Shown: positions 51,601 to 63,600 of the stretch, one piece after another
How the letters are laid out: each line of letters begins with the position of its first letter
Position numbering within the stretch: position 1 is the first letter of the stretch
From: Dasyornis broadbenti
Lineage: Eukaryota > Chordata > Aves > Passeriformes > Dasyornithidae
Assembly: GCA_013397935.1 (NCBI GenBank)
Contig: VZRN01006384.1
Span: 80,993 to 144,992 of the forward strand
Direction of reading: 5' to 3'
DNA length: 64,000 nt
Program-made: the position numbers and the translations under genes
The notes under the pieces: model-generated
Seen by the model: the letters and a program-made list of their open reading frames with translations, nothing else
Databases searched by the model: none
Told to the model about the DNA's origin: nothing

Positions 51601-54600
51601 AAAAAAAAAGACATTAAAATCCTTTTACCTGGTTAATATTTCCTTTGTTACATCTTGTGTACGTTCTCTTGTTCTTTCACCAGGTGCCTTTGAGAAAAGT
51701 TTGACTCAGTCTTTTCTTCTTCAGTACCTTCCAGTTGCATAAATACAGAAAGCAAGAAGGTCTCCTCTAAATTTTAAGGTTGAATAGACCCTTTTCTCTT
51801 AACCTCCTCTTGTGCATTCTGTGCTGAAGGTCTGTAAGTTCATCTCAGAAAAGGGAGACTTAGGAAGGACAGTGCTCTCATAGCTTAACTTCAATTTTCT
51901 CAGATACATTAACTTAGCCTCTTAAATACAGCCTTTCTGAATCATGTTTTGCTTACGTACATTTTTATTATATTTATGATATGTATAAATAGATGTATAT
52001 AGATGCTATTTAGCTACTTCCACTTTAAAATACTGAGTCAAGTTTGGATTTGGTGTCTTGGTGTACAATTATTTCCCTTTTTCTTTCAATCAGATTCCGT
52101 GACTGCAGAGGCCTTCAGTACCTACTCACAACTCAGCTGGATGAAGTGAAGAAGTTCCAGAAGATTGTAAGAGAAGCAGTGAAAAACTTAGAAGGCCCTC
52201 CCTCAAAGCAGGTTATTGAGGCTGCCACTATCTGCCATTTGCGACCTGTTAGACTTCCACTTAACAAGTATGTCTTGAAAATAGAAAATATACTGTAGAA
52301 GTGTGTTGTTAAATTTTCCTTTATTTGAAATAACATACTAAAGTCTTGATTATGTACTCAGGCGCAGTATGCACACACATATCTCAGATCCGTTTGTTTT
52401 AATTGGGACCTTTGGTTTTATTTTTATAAAATCTTGTGTCACTATATTAGTGTACATATGATTGTTTTGTTCTTTTTAAAGGATTTTGTGTGGTTTTATA
52501 TGTTGGAATAGGGGCTTGTGATAATTTTGTTTCTGATGAAATTCTGAGTATATCTATTTTCAATTTTCTCTGTTGCAGCTGTGTCTTTTGTAAGGCTGAT
52601 GAACTGTTCACAGAATATGAGTCAAAGCTCTTTATGCATAGGTAAGTTCATAGCTTTATAAATTTATCACTGTTAGGAAAAGTGAAAGTTGGATTGGTTT
52701 ATGTTTTCTGAATTAACTTTATGACCAAATGACAGCAACTTCTTGCTAATGGCTTTGATAGCAGTTCTGTTAGGTTTAATTTTCTATATAAATTTCATTT
52801 GAACAAACTGTGTCCAAGGAATGAATACATGCCACTTTCTGTGAAGCTGCTATAATATGACCATACATTTGAAATGAAGTGTTGGCATGCTCATAAAGCA
52901 TGTGTATAAATACAAGTATGCTACTTTAACCCATATTCCTGTTTGTGCAAATATTTATTTGCGGTCTGGCTGCGAATGGTATAGTACCATCCTCATTCAA
53001 TGTTACAGTCAGAGAAGAGATTTTGGACAGGATGAGGCTGAAAGAAGGGTGACACCAGCATATGGTGTGAGAGAAGGATGCATAGTGGGCAGTACTGAGA
53101 GACAGATTACAGCCCTTTGCATGCTTTCTCTTGCACTTCTATCTCTCATATCCCTCATAATGTCAAAATTGGATTGAAAAGTCTTGAAGTCACCAAGAAA
53201 ACATTTTGAGAAGTCTTTACCAGTGGGAGCTCTGTTGTCTCACGGTTGCTGGAATCAGGAAACATCAATGTATTTCTAAATTAGCATTATTTGTCAAGGA
53301 GAGAACTGCGCAGCTGTACTGTTCTTACACAGTGCAATACACAGCAAATTTTGCATCAGAGTTTAACTACAGTTCTTGCTTATATAAAAAAAGTCAGAAT
53401 TGAATATTTTTAAATGAATGTGTTATTAATAGCTACTGCAAGACGAATTAGGTGCGTAATCCTTTACAGAAACTATTGATGATTTTGAGCTGACAAAATG
53501 GCCTGAGGACTGGTGCTTGAGGTCACTGTTCAAAGCCAACTTTTGATATATTAGGTAATAAAACAGCTGTTTATATTTGCTTGGTTTGCATTATCCTTTA
53601 ATCATATATAACAAGGCTGAAATAAATTATGAATGAGTACAGATGGATGTTGAAGTACAAAATCAGTGATAAGTGCTGTGTTGGGTTTGTTTTTAAGCGT
53701 TAAAGGCCAAATGGCAATATTTGAGGAGATGATAGAAGACCAGGAAGGGCTTGTTGATGACCGTTTGCCCACCACAAGCAGAGGGCTCTGGGCAACCAGT
53801 GAAACTGAACGCGCCTTGAAAGCTCTTCTCTCCTTTGCCAAAGCTCACCGAATGGATGTTAGGCTAACTGAAGAAGGGAGCATATTCCTGGAACTCTTTG
53901 AAGCGTGGAAAAAGGAATATAAGGTACAGTAAATTACGTGGTGATGAAACAGTTGTGTGGTCCATTTCATTTATTATAAACAAATTGAAGCTGAATATTA
54001 GCACATCTAAGTTGTATTCCTAAAATTAGGCTTTGCCTACACCAACTTTTTCCACAGTGCTTATTACAGGATTTGATTTTAAATTATTTATATATTATTT
54101 AAGTTTCCAAAAGCTATACTGGCTACTAATGAAATTACTAAGCAATGTAATTGCATCTGTTAAGACATTATAAAGATATATTTAAATGTGTTCATCTGTT
54201 TACTTAAATCAGAATGTAGCAAGATTCAGCAAATCCAACACTGGTCCATTCTGTAATTCAGTTTACCTTCAGTCTTGTGAAGGAAGAACACAGCTTTTTC
54301 ATATGCCTTTATGTGAGGAAACAAAAGATGAGACTAATATGCCAGTGAGAATGAAGATAGTATTATGATTCCATCTGTTATGACTCGAAGTACTGATTCA
54401 GTGGTCTGTACTACTTTAATCTGAGCTACAAGGATGATACTCTGTGAAATAACTCTTACTTTATTCAGCATTTGTTTACTTTTGTAAGGCACTTTGTTTC
54501 TTTATTTTTAGCTGCATTAGTTATTGTAATACTAATAGTTGTAGAAGAAATGAGAAACAGCTATTCAAAGTTGTTTATACAAAGAGGCTGGAAAAGAGAG

Positions 54601-57600
54601 CAGGCAAAACGATGTCTGTATTGTTTGTTTTCCATTATAATTTGTTGTTTTGGCTGAATACTATAAAAAAATATTTTCTCTTCCTCCAAAAAGATTCTCA
54701 CATTTTACATTGTATGGCAGAGTCATGTAAGTGTAACTCAATTCACTTCTGCTGTTCCTTTGTTTGGGATTTTCTTATAGTTACTTCATGAGTATTGGAT
54801 GGTCCTTAGGGATCACGTGTCTGCTATTGATGAACTGGCAATGGCGACAGAACGACTGAGAGTGCGTCATCCTGATGAGCCAAAACCAAATCCACCAGTT
54901 CTCCATATTATAGAACCACATGAGGTAAAGTATTGGGCAGGACAGAATGGTTTCTTTCTGAAGGAACCTACCTCCTACAAAAATAAAACCGGGATCTGTG
55001 TATAAGGTTTACGTCTCTGTTTCCATTTCAGAAAGGCTTGGTGAAGTATGGAATTCTTACCTATTTCTACGTTCAGTCTGTGGGCCATTTTGAGCTTGTA
55101 ACTGTTATTTTGATATATTTTTGTTAGCCTTCTGACAGAATGGCATGTTTCCAAAAGGCTGCTGTCCTTTCAGCTGCAGCAACCTCCTTCTGTTCTCTAC
55201 AAATGCCCAGTTTCTCAAGCTGGTGGAAAATTAGTTGTCATGATTCCTTACCCGTATTGCTACTTTCCACAAGGACCTATATAAAACAGCAGTGAACACC
55301 TAAAAGACAAATCTTTTTTTCAGTATTTTGGATTTTCTGAGCTACCCCTGAGAGATTGCTCATGAGGATAGAGAAAATGCTGTATTTATTTAACCTCCTA
55401 ATTTTTTTTTCCCACCAAAAGAAGTATATTTTCTATAGACACATTTTGTGCTTTTTTCAGTGAGATTCAGATAGGTAAAAGTGCTTCTTTCTGTAAGAAA
55501 ACAGATTTCATCTCTGTATTGAAACAATTTTTTAAAAGGAACACTTCGCATAACAAATACCTAATAAAGTCTTAAGATTTATGTATGTATATGCAGCCAT
55601 AAAAGAAACACCCATTACTTTGGCCTTCATCCTTCAGGTGCCTGCCTCTTCTGCACTATTAATAACTTCTCCACTACCAGCTGTAATTAACCTAAAAGAA
55701 AGTCAGCTTGATGTTTTTGTCTTTGTTTAGGCTAAATGAAAAGTGGAAATTTCTAAGAGGTATACAGAAAATAATAATTTCTTACGCATTGTTTTTGGAA
55801 CTAGCAGCTGAGTCTAGAATATATATATATATATGACTGCAGGAAAACAGATGGTAAATTGATTGAAGTTCAAAAGAAACTTCTAAAAAAATTAGGTTAC
55901 TTTAATTTTGGTTCCATAAAGAACCAGTAACGCAAATAAAAAGCAATATCGTGTACCTCCTTCATCTCAGCCCTTTTACAGTGCTGTGTTCATACTGGGT
56001 ACAGGATAGAAATACATAATCAGTTTTGCTTGGGGAGAAGCACATCTTAAATTTCCAGCATGAGCTGTTTTTCTGTCTGTCCCCAGATAAATAAATTATT
56101 CAGCTGAATTTCACCAAAAAATTAATTTAAGCATTATTGTAAAACTTGACTTCTTTTTTTTCCTTTTTAAATACATGTTTAATGTTTTCATAGGTAGAGC
56201 AAAATCGAGTGAAACTTCTGAATGACAAGGCAGTTGCCAAATCACAGCTTCAAAAGAAATTAGGACAGCTTCTGTACCTCACTAATCTGGAGAAAGTAAG
56301 ATTAATGAGTCTTTAACCAAGTGGTGTACTCTCTTTACCTAGTGGAAGGAACCTACCACTATTTTTATTTAAAACTTCCATCTTAAATTTCATTTTCTGT
56401 GAAGATTCATTACATTTTGCAATTCACTGTGCTATTCTTTGTGTTACTGTGTGCTCATAAAATTATTTATTGCATTATATATTTTAGTTATTTGTTTAAT
56501 TACACAGTTATTAAACTATCAACTAGTTTTAGATGCTTAAGGTTTTCATTAAAACTAACTGGGCCATGTTTAGTAGAAGCCTCATAAAATTATGTACGTC
56601 TCTGCATACCTTTGGTGTTTTACAAAGAGCTTACCTTCTTAAACAGAAGGACAATCAAGTCTGGAGTTTAAATAAGTGTTTAAAAAACCAAACAGACAAA
56701 CTCCATGTATTATATGTTATTTTAATCATAGTGTTTAAGTGCAATTATGTTAAAGTAAGCATAGTTAAGCATAATTTAAGTGTTTTTACAACAATGTGAA
56801 GCTGATAGTTTCTATGAGGAGCTTCTTGTTTGAAGCTTATATTTCGCTAGAATTTTTCAGAGCTGTCATAGAGCTGCGGGTGCTATCTGAAGGACTGAAG
56901 TATGAAAAGGGCTCTTTTTGCTTACCATAAGTTACGTATTTTTTTAACTCCTCAAGATGGGCTTGAGTACATGGACATGTTTTTAATTTGCTCACACAGT
57001 GTTTTGGTTTGGTTTCTTTTAAGGGCTTCATTATTCATTTTTTCTAGAAGCTTGTTTTAAATATAGAATAACAAACCACAACATTATTTTTTTTCTACTT
57101 TATAGTCTCAGGATAAAACTACTGGGGGAGTTAACCCAGAACCATGTCCAATCTGTGCACGTCAACTGGGAAGACAGGTAAGATACCTATTTCAGCAGGT
57201 TTTAGTTTTAGAACATCTTTAGCTAGAGCTGAGCCAGTCGTGTGTCAAATTGTCAAGATCTGATTTTAAATGAACTTTATATTGAAACAGGGAAAATGAG
57301 CTGTTTCCTGTAATGTACCAACCAGCCTTTCCCCTGAAATAACATAATATCTTGCTCAGATGCAAGCACCTCTGCTGCTTTTAGCTTTTGACATCAGTAA
57401 TTAAGCATTGCTAAAATGTGTGTTCATTATTGTTTTAGAACTCTGAAGTTATACTTTTGTCAGAAACATTTATTTCCCACTTGTAAGCTAATAGAATGAA
57501 AAAAAGTAAACTTCTGTAGTATACTATTGTATTTTACTGTAAATACTCTTATTGATAGTATTTTTCTTTTCTAAAGAAATAGATATTACTTATGTAAACA

Positions 57601-60600
57601 ATAAAATCTTATAGAATTAATACTAGCACTGTGCGTTTCTTTCGGCACCCCTTCCCTGCTGACCTGCGGGAGTTGAAATTCAAGTGAGACTTCATCCATA
57701 TCATAAAGTACAAAGCCATAGTTTCTACTTGACTTACCTTGCATTAGGAAAAAACATGAAAGGACTCCTGTATAGTCAAACTAAATTGTCCTTTTTTTAG
57801 GGTAGCTATTTTAAGGAGATTTAGCTTCTGTTTGTTTATAGACATGTGTAAGCATAAACTGCTGTCCTGCCATGTTTCCAAAATCCCCTCTGTACTCTTC
57901 TTCCAAGGGTAATACAGGTTTCTTGCAGAGAACAACTCTTAGTCCTGGTAACTGCTGTTATGCTTTATCTCAGAGCTGGAGGAGCTCACTGAAAGGGAAA
58001 ATAATCTCTTAACTTTTGTTATCTTTTCTTAACAGCAAAAATGCTGCTTTAGATGGTAACAGCTTTCATGTTGCAAGGAATTTTTAAATACTTTGTATCC
58101 TGGTTTTGCACAATTGAAAGAACTGTACAAAGCCTTCTGCTTGACAATCAGTGGTTTAGTCAATTCCTTTTGCTACTTGGTCCCATGAAAACTTTTATTT
58201 TTTCCTCTTGGAATGGCCTATAGAACAGACTAGTACAGCAAAAATACTATTTCTAGTTTCAAAACCACTGGTCTACAAACTGCTTCTCTGTCATGGAAGG
58301 TTATGGCTGACATGCAGATGTTCTAGGCTTACAAAGAGACAAGAGCTTCTGCAATGCGATCTTTTATTTCACATGCATTCTGTCAAAAAGACACAGAATG
58401 GTCTTTCTGCTTAAGTTGAAAAATGTTGTCTAGGACTTACCAGTAGGAAAAAATTAAAGCACTTTTTCTATCACTTACTTAATAAAGACCAATCTAGTGT
58501 GAATGCACAGATAAAGAATTTTACAGAAGGCAAATACAAACATTTTTGTAATTTTTTTGGAAGGATGTAAATATTTAACCTGTCTTTACATAAGGCATTA
58601 AGCATCATCTTTCATAGAAATGAAAGAATGTAATGTCTTTCCTGAAGTTCAAAACCGAGAAAATGCAAAAATTGAACAAAAAATACAGAGATTTGCTTTG
58701 GATCGTGAATGTCTCTGTGCTTTGAAATTCAGGTTTTTTTAGCTGCTGGAGTGATAAAAATTCTAAAATTCATCTTATTTTCATGACACTCATCAAATTA
58801 AGGTAATTTCTCTATGAAAATGTTTCGTAGATTAGTACACTGTTTTTTTTTTTTGTATTGATCCAAAAGTGAAACTGTGTTATGTTTGGGTTTTTTTTGT
58901 TTCCTGCATAGTGGGCAGTGCTGACATGTGGACACTGTTTTTGTAATGAGTGTATAGCAATCATCATCCAACAGTACAGCGTTGGCACCCGCCGCAGCTC
59001 AATTAAATGTGCCATTTGCAGGCAGACAACATCTCATAAAGAAATATCTTACGTCTTCACTGCAGAAGCTGCAAATCAGGAGGATGATATTCCTGTAAAG
59101 GTGGGTTGTTTGCAGGAGCTCTGTGGCCCAGAGTTTCAGCAGTGCGTGTTTGTTGTGTTTTGTTGCATACTGCATTTAGGAAGACAAGCCTACTTTATAG
59201 TTTTATAAATAGTTTGTCCTAATAACAAAACTTCTAGATGTAAATGTGTAGGAACTCAGTCCTGATTGCGCTGTTGTGTCTACTTTTCTTTATAATAGAG
59301 GGTTTTCATTGGATTAAAGACAGGGGTGGAGGAAAAGACAGCATCTTCATGAGTCTTTAGCAATACTGACATATATGTAGTGCACAGGTACATGTTTGCT
59401 CTGCATGAATGTCTTGTAGAATTTTGTAAAAACAAGAGAACCTGTGATTATTGCAGTTATGGAAAAAAACAGTGGATTCTGTGCTAAAATGCAAAGGTAA
59501 AAGACATTGGTAATATTTTTTTAGATTATACTTTTGTCTTTCATTAAAATATTATTATAATAAGGCTAAGCATAACTTGTCATAATTTTAATCTGATTAG
59601 TAGAATTGAAAATAATAACTAGTTGTACTGACAGACTTCCATGATATCTATGCGAGTCTGCTTGAACCTTGCACAATTTCTAAGGTTGCTGCCCTGTATG
59701 GAAGACAATGGTACCACATTCACACTAGTTATTTCAGCCTCCTTCGACAAATGGAATTCCATTTTATGCGTAGATGATTCCTAACTCAGATTATTAGATT
59801 TAAAGTAGTTGACAGTGTGTGGCACCAGGGGGAGTAAATAAGCTATATTTTTCAAGTGCTAGTTCTTAGAACCTCACTTCATGCAGGGCTTTTTACACAT
59901 TAATTCCATATATAGTTTAGAGATATCACCCTGTTTCTAACAAAATTTCAAATTTCTTTCATAAATTACATTAAAAATAATTAGAATAACCAAATTTCAT
60001 AAATAAGACTCTGAAAGGACATGTAAACTGCTGTCCCATGTAAAGACTTACAGTGTTTTCTTGAAGTATTTCTTCATCAAAAACTTTGAACAAAGCAAAA
60101 ATAAAGCAAAAACATGAATTCTGTGTGAATTTGCCTGAGCAAAGCTCATTTTTAGTTCATGAAAAATCAAAAATTTACACTGGAGCATCATTATATGTAC
60201 TATCTAAACAAGCAAGATCTTTAAAAATAAAAATTTCTACCTTATATTCTTTTAGCAGACTGTTAACAAAGAATAATATACTTACTATAGAATATAGTTT
60301 CTATAGAATACTGAGGTTAAGGTCAGTATCCTTCAATATACTAAAATATTATATATTCAATATGCTAAAATAATATATATTTTAATATATATTAAAATTG
60401 TGTGATTTATTCAGTGTTTATATTTTAATCTGATCTTTCTCAATCCCTCCAGTCTCTTTCAGTATTCACTACCTCTCTTTCTTTCTGTCTTACTCTTTAT
60501 TGTACCAACACTAACCATCTTAACTTAATGCCTTAGATGCAAATGGGCTGCTGTAAATGGAAGCATTTTATACTGAAAGAGATTGTTGGCATCCCCGCAT

Positions 60601-63600
60601 GTTTTGGTTTTGTAAAAGCTTCCTGTGTCTGGTCAGTATTACAGTGGGTGTTGCCAGCCTGTCATCTGAGACAGAAATTGTTTGTTAGAGGGTAGTTTTG
60701 ATTCTAATGTTTACTGTTCCATAATTCATTGGAACTAGCCAATTTCTTTAAAAATAGTCATCTGAATATTCAACAAAATGACAGACTCATTTTGACCTCA
60801 TGGTGTACGGATAATGAGTGGGGTAACATGTTTTAAGACAGACTGAAAACCAGCAGTACTTCTGTCAGTTTCATCTCTCCATAAATATTGAGAACAAAAT
60901 TGAATTTTTTTTGTGTGCTGTGAGCCAAAGTTTTAGTCGCTTGTTAGTTCCATAAGTCTAGTATAGTTTAATATAATGTAGACGAAGGGATGAAGAACTT
61001 TAAACACTTACTTGTCTTGTTTAAAAAATAGAGCAAAAAGACTGTGATCACTTTGATTATTGTGCTGTTCTTTTCTGTGCCATAGTTTCGCTTACTGATC
61101 TTGTATGCAGTCACCTTTGTGTGACATCTGAGTCACAGGAATCTGAAGGGTGGAAGAATCAACAGTGGCTAAAGCTACTGCCTGTTACAGCAGGGAAAAA
61201 TAGGACCTGTGATAAGATCTAAAAACAGTTTCCGAGGAAAAGACAGAGCAGATTAGCCAGGATTGTGATCACTGAATCAGAGATGAATGGTATTGGAAAA
61301 GCACATAAAGGACCCATGTAGGAAGTACTAAAAGCTAGTCTTGGATCTCCTAACTGTAGGTGTTTGATTGGCAGGCTGCTGTCATAGGGCTTCAAATGTG
61401 TCATCCTCTCAGATCATAACACCTGCCAGCATAAGTATTTTTAATTGTCCATCTGACTTTAAACAGTGTCAGTGTCTACTGGGTGTAACAGAAATGACGT
61501 GGAAGAAAGCTGGTTTATTTCTATGTCTCTGTCACTGCAGAGTTGGAATCACTGTGGAGGACCCCAAGTAAATAAAGTGGTAGTGCTTACTGCAGCCTTT
61601 GGTAAAACAGTCTGCAGAAAGTCTTTTACATGTTATCTGCCTAATGTGTGAATGATCAAGCAGCCCAGCATTGGTTCCCAGCTTGTGCTGGGACTGCTGT
61701 CATCCTTCCCAGCCAATTTTGCAAGCAGCATGACCTCAGTAAATTTGATCTGTCATTGTAGTGAGCCAACATAGTTAATTCAATGTTCAAAAGACAGGTG
61801 CAGACAGAAATAAAACAGTATTTGACCAGCTGAATCTAGCACAGTTTGAAATTACTATGCATGAAGGAACTAGTAAGAAAGTAAAGCCTTCTTTAAAAGA
61901 GACATTAGGTAAAATTGCTGTAATATAAAGTACATACTAAAGGAGATGGAGAAAGAATTGTTTCTCATTGTATCCTCTTGCTGACTTGAGAGGAAAGGGA
62001 AGAGTACATAAATCAAAACAGACAAGAAGTAGAATATAGTGTTGGATTCAATAAGCACTGAAATGCTTCTGAATGCAGAATATGATGTTTTCATTGCAAC
62101 TCACCATCCTTCAAAAATTAATTATATTTGCAATTTTCTTACTGTTTTAAATATAATTAACAAGTTTCATAGTACTGAACATAAGTTTGGTGTTGCCAGA
62201 ATGAGAAAGAAAAGCAACAGAAATAGCATTCAGGTAGGTTTTTTTCATTGTCCATTTTCAAGAGGTGTGAAGGTAGGGAAATTTTAATGTGCACTTGAAA
62301 GATTCTCTAAAGACTGTGCCACAAAGTTAAACTGCAAGAGGCCTAATGAGTGTGTTTGGTGCAACTGCACTGCTTGGGCTGTCTGTTCTGCCTCATGCAG
62401 AACTAGAGGGTGTGTCTGCATGGTACTTCATTCTCCTATGAGCTGCACATGCTGTAATACACTGCTGATCCTAATGTAGTGCATTAGAAGGGAGAGAGAA
62501 AAGTAGTTCAGTGCTACTTAACCTGCCCTTCCTCAAGGCTGATAATTTTTAACTTTGTGTAAGATATGTAAGAGGCCTAATATAGCATCATTTAATGAAG
62601 TGAATGTGGAAGGAGTTGTTTACTATTCTACTTTACTAATGTTCTTCTTTGACTTTTCAAAGGGAAGTCACTCTACCAAAGTGGAAGCTGTGGTCCGAAC
62701 ACTGAAGAGAATTCAATTTAAAGATCCAGGGGCTAAGTCCTTAGTTTTCTCAACGGTATTAATCACCATTTTCTGTCTTGTCTTTATATGTGTGTTTCAA
62801 GTTTAAAGCATTCATAATATTTTCAGGAACTAGTTTAGCTACCAAAATGTTGACTCACTCTCTACAGCCACTTGATTGTTTTGAGGATTTGTAGGGCAAG
62901 TCCTGTAACTGGAACAAGAATAATGATCATAGTCAGCAGATGTAAAAGCTTGTTTCATTAAAGGGCAAACACTTAGACTTGGAAGTACAGAAGCAGTAAA
63001 AATTCTAGATATTTTTAAATGTCCAGATTTTTTGATACATTGTAAAACTGTTTATGCAATGGCTACCAATTTCTTTCATTCGAGCTGATCTTTCTAATTA
63101 CCTGTCTTAGTTTTATGAAAGATTTGGTTCCTAACTCACGGGGTTTTTTTTTAATCACAAATGCTAGCATTTTGAAAAGCTTTTTAGCCTACTCTTTTTT
63201 AGGGAAGTTAATTAGTGTTTTTTAGTTGTCATTGCTGTTTGTAATGTTGAGTTACTTTTATTGTGTTGTGTGGTTTTGTTTTTTTTTTTTACAGTGGCAA
63301 GATGTGTTGGATATAATTTCAAAAGCTTTGTATGACAACAACATGATTTTTTCTCAGATCAATGGAATTAGTAAATTTCAGGTACATAAAGGATATTTTT
63401 CTTAAATTATTTTCAGTGGGAAAATCATAGTTCATGGAAGTTAATCTGATACTTTCACTTCATTGCTTCATTTCAGAAACTAAAAGAGCAGCAAATTTAT
63501 TTGGCAGAAGCTTTGAGCTCTAACTCATTAATTCTAAAAATCATAATCACAAAAAGGCCCAGTTTAAAGCATATAGAGATAAACAGTACATTCACTTCTG

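Larger units (their letters stand above)
52642..56193 (+). other. SHPRH introns after exons 19, 20 and 21
   Basis: 52642-53697, 53924-54780 and 54925-56193 are AT-rich with no named repeat apart from a short TA run near 55818-55834. Confidence 0.65.
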
